Assembly: GCA_016195565.1 (NCBI GenBank) | Contig: JACPZK010000031.1 | Location: 161,118 to 225,117, forward strand | Length of the DNA stretch: 64,000 nucleotides | Source: Nitrospirota bacterium | GTDB taxonomy: Bacteria; Nitrospirota; Thermodesulfovibrionia; Thermodesulfovibrionales; UBA1546 | Reading direction: 5' to 3' | In this document: piece by piece, positions 1 to 8,790 of the stretch | Numbering within the stretch: the first letter of the stretch is position 1 | How the letters are laid out: every line of letters begins with the position of its first letter | Notes under the pieces: model-generated | Told to the model about the DNA's origin: nothing | The model's input: the letters and a program-made list of their open reading frames with translations, nothing else | The model's database searches: none | Program-made: the position numbers and the translations under genes

Positions 1-93
1 AGGGTATTTTTCTCTAACAGCATGGATAGACGGAGTTGTGCAGACAAGGTCTCCTATGTTGTCGCGGCGTATAAAAAGGATTTTTGTTATCAT
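1..93 (-). CDS. Glycosyltransferase family 9 (heptosyltransferase-like), N-terminal part, cut by window edge
   Basis: The first 31 codons read MITKILFIRRDNIGDLVCTT and onward to REKYP. This is the hallmark GT9 N-terminus (hydrophobic strand, then R-x-x-x-I-G-D-x-x-x-x-T-P), as in WaaC/WaaF/RfaQ-type ADP-heptose transferases. Its ATG overlaps the stop of the upstream O-antigen ligase gene in an ATGA arrangement, so it continues the same minus-strand operon. The rest lies beyond base 1. The GT9 family is clear from this fragment. Acceptor and donor cannot be judged. Confidence 0.8.
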   Translation of the reverse strand, partial: MITKILFIRRDNIGDLVCTTPSIHAVREKYP

Positions 94-1379
94 GCCTTTT
101 TATCAATGCTTTTTTCTTTTGGAAGTTTGTGCATAACAGCCATTCCTATCCCAAGCAGCATCATAAAAAGCAATTTGCTGTCGTCACCGTCGAAACTCCC
201 AAAAAAATTATTAACCCAGTAACCTGCCATCATGGTAATCAACGATGCTGAGAAATACTGAGGCATGTCTTCCTTGGCGGTAACCCAGTATCGCCAGCAG
301 GCCCAAGCGAATGCGCCTATCATCCATAAAAAAACCACCAGCCCCTGGATGCCAAGCTCAAATGTTACCCCTATAAATGTATTATGAACTTGCGGATAGA
401 TGAAATGTTTGTTCTGGGCAGTTCTTACCGCTTTCCCGAAGAGGAACCTGCTGTAGCCATGAGGATAGAAGGGGTTTTTCAATATCTCATCTGCTGCGGT
501 CTTCCACATTGCCAGACGGTGTCCGGCGCCCATATCTGCAGAATACCCTTTTTCTATTTCTTCAGGTGACATTTTCGAATACTCTTCTAATGACGGCATT
601 TTGTTCAAATTGTCCTGATTTCGTATCAACTTGTTTTCTATATATGCAAACCCAGTCAAAAAAATGACGAAAAAAATAACGGAACTCAGTAGCCAGCGTC
701 TTTTCCTGAGCAATAAAATGCCGGCTAAAATTGCCTGGACGGTTAATGCGAGATATGCCGCTCTTGTGAAAGTAACATGCAAGCCTGCAAGGTTTATTGC
801 AAATAATGCGTAAAGAGCTATGCGTTGCGATGCCTTTCTGAAATAGAACATCCCCCAAAATAGAAATGGAATTACCATTGTGTGGTATAAACCGGCTATT
901 TCTCCGCCGCCGGGGTCTCTCAAGCCTCCGGCGCGGTAAGTTGCCTCAAATAACGAGCCGCCTTTCATATACAGGGCATAGAAAGAAGCAATGCTGAATA
1001 CAAGACTTCCAATGAAAAGAACCCGTGTGAGCAGTATCCCGTCACTGTCCTTTTTTACTGCCAAGTAAGAGATATAAAAGAGCAGGATAGGCGTAAGGAG
1101 TTCACCCCTTATCTCCTTTAAGCTTTCACGGAAATCGACAGAGGTCATCAGAGAAGCTGCGGCAGCTATTAAGAATGCCATGAACGGCAACTCAAAAGAT
1201 GTCTTAATCCATCTGAAGTCTTTTGTGAAATAATACCTGAATATGAGCAGCGCCGCAGGAGTGAAAAGCGCAAAAGAGCGGATAGTTGCTGTGTGAGCAA
1301 TGGGAAGGACAAAAATCAGGAGGCTTAAGCAAAATAATATTGCATAGTCAATCTGAAGAACTTTTTTTTGTATATTCAT
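90..1379 (-). CDS. O-antigen ligase / Wzy-type polymerase family membrane protein
   Basis: A 429-residue polytopic membrane protein with about ten to twelve hydrophobic segments. A large, mostly hydrophilic loop lies at about residues 245-340 between late helices, the layout of the Wzy_C (O-antigen ligase WaaL / polymerase Wzy) family. The loop ends in a conserved-looking VHNTFIGVTFELG stretch. A histidine in this position is typical of ligases that move undecaprenyl-linked glycan onto lipid A-core. It overlaps the upstream GT9 gene by 4 bases and the downstream GT9 gene by ATGA, so translation is probably coupled. WaaL and Wzy functions cannot be separated from sequence alone. It would act in the inner membrane with its active site on the periplasmic side. 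Confidence 0.8.
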   Translation of the reverse strand: MNIQKKVLQIDYAILFCLSLLIFVLPIAHTATIRSFALFTPAALLIFRYYFTKDFRWIKTSFELPFMAFLIAAAASLMTSVDFRESLKEIRGELLTPILLFYISYLAVKKDSDGILLTRVLFIGSLVFSIASFYALYMKGGSLFEATYRAGGLRDPGGGEIAGLYHTMVIPFLFWGMFYFRKASQRIALYALFAINLAGLHVTFTRAAYLALTVQAILAGILLLRKRRWLLSSVIFFVIFLTGFAYIENKLIRNQDNLNKMPSLEEYSKMSPEEIEKGYSADMGAGHRLAMWKTAADEILKNPFYPHGYSRFLFGKAVRTAQNKHFIYPQVHNTFIGVTFELGIQGLVVFLWMIGAFAWACWRYWVTAKEDMPQYFSASLITMMAGYWVNNFFGSFDGDDSKLLFMMLLGIGMAVMHKLPKEKSIDKKA

Positions 1380-2506
1380 AAATTATATTTTTGTGATAGG
1401 AGAAATTCTTTTACTCTGTTAAATATGTCCTCTGCCTCAATGGATTCTATGCATCCTCTGGTATTTATTTTACAATAATAAGGACTCTTAAAGGTATGAG
1501 AACATGGGACACATGGCAAGTCTGATTTTTGTATTATTACAGCACTCTTTCCTGTGGGCCTCTGGTCTTTCATGTCTGAAGGCCCTGCAATGTTAATAAG
1601 AGGGATTGAGAGCGCATCAGCCATGTATGTTATTCCTGTGTCCACACCGATAAAAAGCGACAGCCGCTCAATGAGCGCCGGAAGTTCTTTCAGATGCAGT
1701 TTGCCCAAGGTATTTATAATTCTGTCTTTCTTGCCAACTGCCTGTAAAACCGCGTCTGCAGTCTTTATTTCGTGTTCGGAACCGACAAGCACGATATCAG
1801 CGTCAATATCATCAAGTATCATATTAACGATGCCGGCAATTTTATCTACTCCCAGTTCTTTAAGTTTATTCCCACTGCTGACTGCAATTCCTATCAGGGG
1901 TTTATCAATCTTGCCTATGATTTGTTCAGCTTTTGCATCTGCATTTTTTGATTTGTAGACTTCTTTTGAAATGTCATTGCTTGAAATTCCAATGGCTTTC
2001 AGCATTTGCATATAAGTTTCTATAACCATTCTTCCGCTTGCATGTTTTTCAAGGTGTGTGAAAAATACTGATGCGAGTTTAAATGTGAACCCTGAAAAGT
2101 CCGGCATTACAGAAAGCCTGATTGGAACAAGACCCCAGAATAGGGCAATTGCAAACGGAATGTTAGGGTTGAGACAGATTCCTATATCGTATTTACCTTT
2201 TCGTATCAGGCCGGATAATTTAAGTTTCCCCGACAGTCCTTTATAATCTGTTTTTTTTACAGTTATGATTTCGTTAATATTCGGATTATATTCCAACAAT
2301 TCTTTTGTAACAGGATTTGCTATCACACTGATATGCGCATCAGGATATTTCTTTCTTGCCTCTCTAAAAACCGGCGTTGAACAGATTAAATCCCCTATTT
2401 TTGCTGTCTGAACCACTAAAATCCGCGAAACAGGATTCTTCTTTCTTGCGGCAATTAATATATATATCAGAGGCGAAAAGATATAGGTTAAAATCATATA
2501 TATCAA
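1376..2506 (-). CDS. Glycosyltransferase family 9 (heptosyltransferase-like)
   Basis: A 376-residue protein with a GT-B fold signature. The N-terminal half has KIGDLICSTPVFREARKKYP near residues 35-55. The C-terminal donor-binding half has a GVDTGITYMADAL block followed by a small-residue strand (NIAGPSD) and a cysteine-containing PCVPC segment, which many GT9 proteins of this cluster share. It likely adds heptose or a related sugar to LPS core or another surface glycan on the cytoplasmic face of the inner membrane. A hydrophobic N-terminal helix (about residues 1-20) may tether it to the membrane. It overlaps both neighbours by 4 bases. The sugar specificity is unknown. Confidence 0.82.
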   Translation of the reverse strand: MIYMILTYIFSPLIYILIAARKKNPVSRILVVQTAKIGDLICSTPVFREARKKYPDAHISVIANPVTKELLEYNPNINEIITVKKTDYKGLSGKLKLSGLIRKGKYDIGICLNPNIPFAIALFWGLVPIRLSVMPDFSGFTFKLASVFFTHLEKHASGRMVIETYMQMLKAIGISSNDISKEVYKSKNADAKAEQIIGKIDKPLIGIAVSSGNKLKELGVDKIAGIVNMILDDIDADIVLVGSEHEIKTADAVLQAVGKKDRIINTLGKLHLKELPALIERLSLFIGVDTGITYMADALSIPLINIAGPSDMKDQRPTGKSAVIIQKSDLPCVPCSHTFKSPYYCKINTRGCIESIEAEDIFNRVKEFLLSQKYNL

Positions 2507-3711
2507 TGCCCTAACACCTCTTCAAAAACCTTTTCAACACCCGAAACATATCTTTCAATAGAAAAGTTTCTGATTATCCGTTCCTTTGCATTTTCTCCCA
2601 TCTGTTTTCTCAATGCAGGGTTTTCTATCAGCCCGAGGACTGCGGCGGCAATTGCTCCTGTCTTTCCCACAGGCACAAGAAACCCTGTCTCACCATCAAT
2701 AACAAGTTCATTGCATCCTGTAACATTTGAGGCTATAACGGGTTTTCCCATAAGCATTGCCTCAAGGATAACCCGCGGCAATCCCTCGCTTTTGGAAGTC
2801 AAGACAAAAATATCCAATGCATTTATATGTGAGATTGCATCTGATTGGAAATCAGTAAAGATAATACTGCTGTCAAGATTTCTTTCTTTTACTTTAGTCA
2901 TTAGGTTTTCTTTTTCCGGGCCTTTCCCGATAATCATGCATTTAACAGGATGTTCGGTCTTTTTTGTAATGACAGAAAATGCCTCTATTAAATCTCTGAA
3001 ACGCTTTCTTTTAATAAGAGAGCCCACAGTTCCTATTAAAATGTCTTTGTCAGCTATCCCCCATGTTTTTCTTATGTCCTGACGCGATGCGTTAGGGACT
3101 GTTTCAATAGCTATACCATTATAAACTACTGCGCATTTTGATTTATCGACACCCTGCCTGATAAAACTGTTTTTCACCCCCTCAGAGACGCATATCATTT
3201 TTTTAAGCCACTGGTTAACAGCCCTAACTTCAAAGGAGTTAAGCGTGGCCTCAGTCCGGCTGTGCTGTATCGTTGGTATGCCTGTTATTTTAGCGGCTAT
3301 AATCCCCTCTAAGTTTGATGACGGCTGATTGTTCATATAAAGCAGGTCTATCCTGAGATTTTTCAAAAGTTCTGAGATTTTTTCTGCATTCTGTTTAGTT
3401 CTGAAGTGATAATCAATGAAGAATACGGAATATCTTTTTAACTGTCCGCTGAAAAAAAATGTCAGTCTTGAAAGTTCTTTGGCTATCTTAACAAAGACAG
3501 GCTGTTTCTCCTGTTCTAAAAGCAGAAATCTTACTCCGAGTTTTTCTGCCTCTGTCCTTATGTCGGAATCGGTTCCTTTCTTGTAATTGTTGTAGAACAG
3601 TAAAGTGAAGCTGTATCTGGTCTTATCAATTCTCTTGAGAAGTTCAAGAAGACTGTTAGTGCCTCCGCCCCATTCTTTGCCTGTGTCAAGGATAAGAATT
3701 TTCTTTTTCAT
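2503..3711 (-). CDS. Glycosyltransferase family 4 (GT-B, retaining)
   Basis: A 402-residue GT4 enzyme. The N-terminal acceptor domain starts with a glycine-rich DTGKEWGGGTNSLLELL loop. The donor domain has GTVGSLIKRKRFRDLIEAF (about residues 228-246) and the E-x7-E signature EGLPRVILE followed by MGKPVIASNVTGCNE. These are standard nucleotide-sugar binding elements of retaining glycosyltransferases such as WaaG, PimB and WsaF. It overlaps the downstream GT9 gene by 4 bases and lies 11 bases after the CgeB-like gene. The role is transfer of one sugar in surface polysaccharide or LPS assembly. Donor and acceptor are unknown. Confidence 0.85.
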   Translation of the reverse strand: MKKKILILDTGKEWGGGTNSLLELLKRIDKTRYSFTLLFYNNYKKGTDSDIRTEAEKLGVRFLLLEQEKQPVFVKIAKELSRLTFFFSGQLKRYSVFFIDYHFRTKQNAEKISELLKNLRIDLLYMNNQPSSNLEGIIAAKITGIPTIQHSRTEATLNSFEVRAVNQWLKKMICVSEGVKNSFIRQGVDKSKCAVVYNGIAIETVPNASRQDIRKTWGIADKDILIGTVGSLIKRKRFRDLIEAFSVITKKTEHPVKCMIIGKGPEKENLMTKVKERNLDSSIIFTDFQSDAISHINALDIFVLTSKSEGLPRVILEAMLMGKPVIASNVTGCNELVIDGETGFLVPVGKTGAIAAAVLGLIENPALRKQMGENAKERIIRNFSIERYVSGVEKVFEEVLGH

Positions 3712-3722
3712 AATAAAATCAA

Positions 3723-4829
3723 TTATTGATGTTTTATTAGTCTGTTATATGTATCTATAATGCGGTTAACTACATTGGCGTAAGTATAATTAGTGCGGAT
3801 ATGCAGGCAACTTTCCTTGGCTATCGCTTCTCTTTCAGAAGCATTGCTAAGATAATACTTAGCCAATATTACACAATCCTCTATGCTTCCATAAACTGCC
3901 ATGTGCTTGCCTGGTGTTGCAACAGCCTCCATATCCCGCGAGCCGTCTGTAAGCAAAAAAGCGCCTGTTGCAGGCACCTCCAGCACCCTCATATTCATCC
4001 CGCTGCGTTTTTTGCCTTCCCCAAAGCCCCAGTTTGTAATGTTCACTACAATCCTGCTTTTATTATATAACGTTACCAACGCAGAGCCATCAATATATTT
4101 ACCTTTAACACATTGTTTTATTCCGGAGTTTAGAAAATTCTTCTTTATCCATTTTCTGCCATAGATAACAATATTGTCAGTAACGTCGAGCAGAGCTTCA
4201 ATAACCTGCTGTCTCTTTGGGGACCAATTGCCGACAAAACATATATCTATCTCCTTGTCTATATTATCCATCGGATAAAACGTATCAGGATCGACTGAAT
4301 GATGGAGCAGACTGATGTTTGAAAACCCCTTTTGTATTCCCATATCAACACATGATGAGTTTATAAAAAAATACCAGTCAAATAAATTTATTTCCCCGAG
4401 CGCTTCTTCTATACGCTCTTCTTTTTCTATCCACCAGCAAAAAAGGGGAGTATTCCTCCTGATTTCATTTAATACATCGTTCTGAAAACCGATTCCACGG
4501 ATAATGAGAACCAGATCAGGATTAAAGTGTTGATATGTTTTTCTCAGATTGGAACTCCTATAATTTTTGTGAGAGAGAGGATGATCAGAAAAAACATTTT
4601 TATCCTTTGGAAGTATGCGTAAGTTATGAAGTATCTTATTGGCAGGATGTATTATATGACGATCAAACCAATGGTTCGCATCCGCATAAACCATTTCCGT
4701 GGATATCCCTTTACGGCTAAAAGCAGAAGCAAGGTATTGCATGATTGGAGGTTTTGAAGAATAAACTAACAAAACCTTTTTCAGGGTTTTATGTTGATTT
4801 GAATGCTGTTCGTCTAACCCTGCCTTCAT
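3723..4829 (-). CDS. CgeB-like glycosyltransferase (DUF3880 / GT1-type C-terminal domain)
   Basis: A 368-residue protein with CgeB features. An N-terminal domain has a FCWWIEKEERIEEAL-type segment around residues 130-145. A central VGNWSPKRQQVIEAL motif follows (about 205-220). The C-terminal block RSGMNMRVLEVPATGAFLLT then a DGSRDMEA segment is diagnostic of this family, in which the glycine- and acid-rich part binds the donor nucleotide. CgeB proteins modify spore coats, polysaccharides or flagellins in different hosts. Here its location inside a polysaccharide operon favours a glycan role. Its start overlaps the stop of the upstream methyltransferase gene by 4 bases. Substrate unknown. Confidence 0.72.
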   Translation of the reverse strand: MKAGLDEQHSNQHKTLKKVLLVYSSKPPIMQYLASAFSRKGISTEMVYADANHWFDRHIIHPANKILHNLRILPKDKNVFSDHPLSHKNYRSSNLRKTYQHFNPDLVLIIRGIGFQNDVLNEIRRNTPLFCWWIEKEERIEEALGEINLFDWYFFINSSCVDMGIQKGFSNISLLHHSVDPDTFYPMDNIDKEIDICFVGNWSPKRQQVIEALLDVTDNIVIYGRKWIKKNFLNSGIKQCVKGKYIDGSALVTLYNKSRIVVNITNWGFGEGKKRSGMNMRVLEVPATGAFLLTDGSRDMEAVATPGKHMAVYGSIEDCVILAKYYLSNASEREAIAKESCLHIRTNYTYANVVNRIIDTYNRLIKHQ

Positions 4830-5767
4830 TGATTTTTCTCCATTTTTCTGGCAATTATTAAAATGTAATCGCTTCTTTTTAGTTTCATTACCAGCCAGCC
4901 TAAAAAGGCTCTCAACGGCAATTGTATTGTCTTGCGAATACCCTTTAATACAGAATCCTTAGGTTTTTGGGTAGCATGGGGTTGCGTTTGCTTTTCAGCA
5001 GCCTTTATTTGCTTTTTATTCTTTCTAACACCAAATGTAATTCCCAATTTTCTTAGGTTTGTTCCTATTCCTGTCCTATATTGGTCAAAATCACGGAATC
5101 TCATAGATACAATTTCAAAATTATTCTTTTTAAGGAGATGCTGCAAAGAAGTTGGCGAAAAGTAAAATCTGTGTTCCGGATATATTAGCTCCCAGTTTAA
5201 GCCCTTATATTGAGCAGTGGGGCTTTCTATGTTGGGGACTTCTATAACAATGTGCCCATTCTTCTTAAGCCATGAATAAATTTTGCCTAATGCCTGAGAG
5301 GGCGAGGAAAGGTGCTCTAAGACATGAAACATCGTTACCATATCAAAAGAATTATCAGGACATTCAAAGCTTTCTAATGTTCCCTGATGTACATCAAGAT
5401 TCATGGTTTCTTTTGCATAAGCAGCATAAGCCTTGGTAGGCTCGATGCCATAAATATTGTTTACATATTTTTTTGCATCTTGCAGAAAAAGTCCTTCTCC
5501 ACAACCAATATCGATTAAAGATGATTCTTTTTTTAGCATCTTACAGATAAGTTTTACGCGCTGCTTTGCATTTCTTCTTCTTGATTTTATTTTTTTTTCG
5601 TCAACATGGGGAACTCTTTCATTTTCATAATAGCTTTCCCCGAGCATACTTGATTCATCAAAGACCACGCCGCAGCCCATACATTTAAGAAGAGTATCGT
5701 TTTCAGAGGACAATAATACTGTTTTCTGACCGCACAATAGGCAATTTCTAAGATTAATATCGTGCAT
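4826..5767 (-). CDS. Class I SAM-dependent methyltransferase with N-terminal zinc ribbon
   Basis: A 313-residue protein. The N-terminus carries two Cys pairs (NCLLCG near residues 8-13 and KCMGCG about 18 residues later), a zinc-ribbon-like module. The Methyltransf_23 core follows, with SAM motif I LIDIGCGEGLFLQDA (about residues 85-100) and a post-motif FHVLEHLSSPSQAL. This architecture is common in methyltransferases of polysaccharide loci that methylate sugars or lipid-linked glycans. The C-terminal 50 residues are basic with one hydrophobic stretch that could touch the membrane. It overlaps its upstream GT9 gene by 14 bases. The methylated substrate is not predictable. Confidence 0.8.
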   Translation of the reverse strand: MHDINLRNCLLCGQKTVLLSSENDTLLKCMGCGVVFDESSMLGESYYENERVPHVDEKKIKSRRRNAKQRVKLICKMLKKESSLIDIGCGEGLFLQDAKKYVNNIYGIEPTKAYAAYAKETMNLDVHQGTLESFECPDNSFDMVTMFHVLEHLSSPSQALGKIYSWLKKNGHIVIEVPNIESPTAQYKGLNWELIYPEHRFYFSPTSLQHLLKKNNFEIVSMRFRDFDQYRTGIGTNLRKLGITFGVRKNKKQIKAAEKQTQPHATQKPKDSVLKGIRKTIQLPLRAFLGWLVMKLKRSDYILIIARKMEKNQ

Positions 5768-6890
5768 TACCTGTCTCCGATTTTAGATAAGAAACAATGG
5801 ACTCAAATACCTCATCAATACTTATATTTTCCATGCAGGTTTGGTGTTTACATTTTTTGCTTGCACACGGCTCGCATGTCCTTTCTTTTTGTATGACAAT
5901 ATGCTTTTCCATATCATAATAAGGCCCTGATTTTTTTGGGTCTGCTACTGCAAACAGCGCCACAACCGGTGTCCCGACTGCAACTGCAATATGCATGACC
6001 CCTGTGTCTCCGGTCACTAAAGCCTTGAATCTTTTAAGCAGTGCCGGAATGTATTTTAGAGGAATCTTCCCTGCTGACACAATCGCTTTTTCTCCTATTT
6101 CATCTGCAATATTTTTACAATAATTGTATTCCTGCGGGGAACCAGTAATTACTATTTTTAATTCAGAATACGAATTAATAAGCCTTTTGCCCAATTCGGC
6201 AAATCTGTCAGGAAACCACATCCTGCTGAGAGTTGATGCGCCTGCCTGAAAGCCTATGATTGAATCTGTATCTCTGATTCCGCTATTTTCTAAAAACTCA
6301 TTGACAGCAGATTCTCCATCTTTTTCTATAGGTAGAACCATTCTCTTATCTGAAATCCTGCAGCCAGCAAGCTCCGCCACTTTAAGCCGCTGCTCTACAC
6401 CATGGGTTAAGTCTTCCCATAGCAAAGTCTGATTTATGTTGGACAGCAGGAATCTGTATTCACTCGTACTTGGCACTTTGACGATGAATCTTGCCCCTGA
6501 AAGATATGCCATTGGAGTTGCCTGAGGTTCGTTGCCGTGAAATATCAATGCGAGGTCAAATTTATGTCTGCGGGATTTCATAATGGTCCTGAAAATTTTT
6601 TTATATCCGCCATGATAAGGAATTATCTCATCTATGTATGGGTTATTTTCAAAAAGCCCCATGTTTTTAATATTAAAATGAGCAACTATCCTTGCCTGAG
6701 GGTATCTCTCGCGGACAGCTCTTATTGCCGGCGTTGAAAGTAATGTATCTCCTATTGCCGTTGATGAGACAACTAAAATGTTTTTAACCGCTTCGGGATC
6801 AAAATATTTTAAATCCGTTTGCCTTCCATCAAAGAATTTTACGATCTTTAGCAGCAAAAACAGCAGGACATCAATGGGATTGTTTCTCAT
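5754..6890 (-). CDS. Glycosyltransferase family 9 (heptosyltransferase-like)
   Basis: A 378-residue GT9 protein. The N-terminus has STAIGDTLLSTPAIRAVRERYP (about residues 42-63). The C-terminal domain has LVTGDTGVMHIAVAVGTPVVALF, the GDTGxMH.A donor-site motif of heptosyltransferases. A cysteine-rich tail (CEPC, CKHQTC) resembles the tails of the other GT9 proteins in this operon. The active site is expected to transfer ADP-heptose or another activated sugar. The start codon overlaps the stop of the deacetylase gene by 4 bases, and the end overlaps the methyltransferase gene by 14. It is one of four paralogous GT9 genes in the operon, so the glycan probably contains several sequentially added heptose-like residues. 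Confidence 0.85.
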   Translation of the reverse strand: MRNNPIDVLLFLLLKIVKFFDGRQTDLKYFDPEAVKNILVVSSTAIGDTLLSTPAIRAVRERYPQARIVAHFNIKNMGLFENNPYIDEIIPYHGGYKKIFRTIMKSRRHKFDLALIFHGNEPQATPMAYLSGARFIVKVPSTSEYRFLLSNINQTLLWEDLTHGVEQRLKVAELAGCRISDKRMVLPIEKDGESAVNEFLENSGIRDTDSIIGFQAGASTLSRMWFPDRFAELGKRLINSYSELKIVITGSPQEYNYCKNIADEIGEKAIVSAGKIPLKYIPALLKRFKALVTGDTGVMHIAVAVGTPVVALFAVADPKKSGPYYDMEKHIVIQKERTCEPCASKKCKHQTCMENISIDEVFESIVSYLKSETGNARY

Positions 6891-7696
6891 TTTTTCTTTA
6901 TCTTGAGGTATAACTTTGAAAGGATTGTGTTTGTATATACTACCATTCTTTTCTTAAACCAGGCAACGCTGTCCTTAACTATTATCCTGTTTATTGCAAA
7001 CGGGTCAGAGCCTGCTTCAACGACCCCGTGATTTGTGGTAAATAGGGCTTTATATCCGGTTTTTTTTGCAACATTTACGGCAAGGCCATTATATTTGCCG
7101 TAAGGCCAGCAGAAGTAGGGGCCTGGACTGCCAAGCTGTTTTTCAATAATCTCCCGTGATTCTTTCAGTTCTTCCATGAGTTCTTTTTCAGACAGGCTGT
7201 TGCATTTAGCATGGCTTTTTGTATGCGAATAAAACTCGATAAGGCCGCTGTTTGACATTTCCTTAATAAGTTCCCAGTTTATCACAACCTTATGCGCTTC
7301 TCCTTTTTCTATAAGAATTTTTGATTCATTATGAGTGGGTATTAACAGTTTTGAATTTTGAATTTTGAATTTTGAATTTTTTAAAGACGCATTTTCCACT
7401 CTGTTTGTAATTAAGAAAACAGTTGCGTTGATTTTGTATTTTTTGAGTATGGGAAAGGCATACATATAATTATCAAGCCAGCCGTCGTCAAAGGTGACAA
7501 CTACAGCTTTCTGAGTTAAGGTCAGTTCTCCGTTTATGTAAGAAATGAGTTCGCCTATCTTTAATGTCCTATAGCCTGCTTTATGCAAGTATTCCATTTG
7601 CCCTTCAAAGACCTTCGGAGTTATAGTGACCATATCCCCTTTATGGTGGTTGGTGTGATGGTACATTAAAACCGGAATCGGTCTCATTGAGGACAT
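6887..7696 (-). CDS. Polysaccharide deacetylase (NodB domain) carrying an in-frame heptamer repeat
   Basis: A 269-residue carbohydrate esterase family 4 protein. The NodB motif 1 VTFDDGWLDN (about residues 67-76) supplies the catalytic base and metal Asp. Motif 2 SHTKSH supplies the two metal-binding histidines, and FCWPYG matches motif 3. No signal peptide is visible, so it would act in the cytoplasm or on lipid-linked glycan at the membrane. Between motif 1 and motif 2 the protein contains NSKFKIQNSKL, encoded by four copies of a 7-bp repeat at 7349-7376. This looks like a later insertion into a surface loop. It overlaps neighbours by 4 and 13 bases. The likely role is N- or O-deacetylation of the surface glycan. 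Confidence 0.83.
   Translation of the reverse strand: MSSMRPIPVLMYHHTNHHKGDMVTITPKVFEGQMEYLHKAGYRTLKIGELISYINGELTLTQKAVVVTFDDGWLDNYMYAFPILKKYKINATVFLITNRVENASLKNSKFKIQNSKLLIPTHNESKILIEKGEAHKVVINWELIKEMSNSGLIEFYSHTKSHAKCNSLSEKELMEELKESREIIEKQLGSPGPYFCWPYGKYNGLAVNVAKKTGYKALFTTNHGVVEAGSDPFAINRIIVKDSVAWFKKRMVVYTNTILSKLYLKIKKK
7349..7382. repeat. 7-bp tandem repeat (TTTTGAA x4) inside the deacetylase gene
   Basis: Four perfect tandem copies of TTTTGAA (7349-7376) are followed by a T run. Read on the minus strand they encode the NSKFKIQNSK-type segment. Four copies add 28 bases, so copy-number change by one unit would shift the frame. Confidence 0.9.
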
Positions 7697-8790
7697 TGAG
7701 TATTCTCCTTTATGAGAGACAGATAAAGGGCATACATCCTTTCACACATCTTTTCCACTGTATAATCCTTTTCCACTATCTTTCTTCCTTCCATTCCCAT
7801 TAATCTTGCCGTCTCTTTATCCTTCAACATCTTTATAATTGCCTCTGCAAGCGCATGCGGATTATCCGGTTTTACAAGATAGCCGTTTATCCCGTTTTTA
7901 ATCACTTCACCGACGCCGCCCACATCTGCTCCTATCACCGGCTTGCCCATTGCCATTGCCTCTATAAATGATGTTCCGAGCGCCTCCTGAAGTGTTGGCA
8001 GTGCAAAGACATCAATGGATTTCAATATCTCAGGAATGTCCTTTCTCAATCCGAGCATGAAGACTTTTTCGGATAATCCTGACGCCTTTATCTTATTTAA
8101 AATATTATCCCTTTGCGGGCCATCCCCTGCAAATACAAAAACGGCATCCGGTATTTCTTTAAGGACTGACGGAATGGCATCAAGGATGATATGATGTCCT
8201 TTCTTTTTCCTTAAAATCGCTATTGTGCCTATAAGAGGAATATCTTTTTGCAATCCCAGTTCCTGCCTCAAGCTGTCATTAACTCTCTCGGGATTAAATT
8301 TATCTGTATCTATGCCTGTCGGTATGGCCGCTACCTTTTCTGGCGCAATGCCGCTACCTATCAAATACTGCTTTACATATTCACTTACAGTTACAACTTT
8401 ATTGGCCAGCAGGTTGTATGTAAACCTTGAGGTTATGGGAAGCGCCAGATGCCTTGTTCTGACTATTACCGGTTTTTTTCTTGAAAGCCTTCCTGCTATG
8501 CCTGCAAGGAGACTGTCCCTTCCGCTGTGAGTGCTTATTATGTCAATATTTTCGCTTTTTATCAGTTTAAGTATATGACTTATTGCTAAGATGTCATAAC
8601 TCTTCTTCATTCTGCATGTTCTCACTTCAATGCCTTCTGCCAATGCGCGTTTATTCAACCTGCTTTCAGGCTGGCACAGAATGATTACTCTTGCTCCTCT
8701 TTTTTTCAAGCCGATGCACTCCTGAAGCGTCCTGTTTTCCTGCCCTCCCCAGCCTGTTGATGACTCTGTATGAAGTATGCTAAATATCAT
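7684..8790 (-). CDS. Glycosyltransferase family 4
   Basis: A 368-residue GT4 protein. The N-terminus has SSTGWGGQENRTLQECIGL (acceptor-side glycine loop). The middle contains IGTIAILRKKKGHHIILDA, with the arginine/lysine that contacts the donor phosphate. The E-x7-E signature is EALGTSFIE followed by MGKPVIGADVGGVGE. A C-terminal helix ends in basic residues. It overlaps the methyltransferase gene upstream by 11 bases and the deacetylase gene downstream by 13, so it belongs to the same transcription unit. It is a retaining glycosyltransferase of a surface polysaccharide. The sugar is unknown. Confidence 0.86.
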   Translation of the reverse strand: MIFSILHTESSTGWGGQENRTLQECIGLKKRGARVIILCQPESRLNKRALAEGIEVRTCRMKKSYDILAISHILKLIKSENIDIISTHSGRDSLLAGIAGRLSRKKPVIVRTRHLALPITSRFTYNLLANKVVTVSEYVKQYLIGSGIAPEKVAAIPTGIDTDKFNPERVNDSLRQELGLQKDIPLIGTIAILRKKKGHHIILDAIPSVLKEIPDAVFVFAGDGPQRDNILNKIKASGLSEKVFMLGLRKDIPEILKSIDVFALPTLQEALGTSFIEAMAMGKPVIGADVGGVGEVIKNGINGYLVKPDNPHALAEAIIKMLKDKETARLMGMEGRKIVEKDYTVEKMCERMYALYLSLIKENTQCPQ

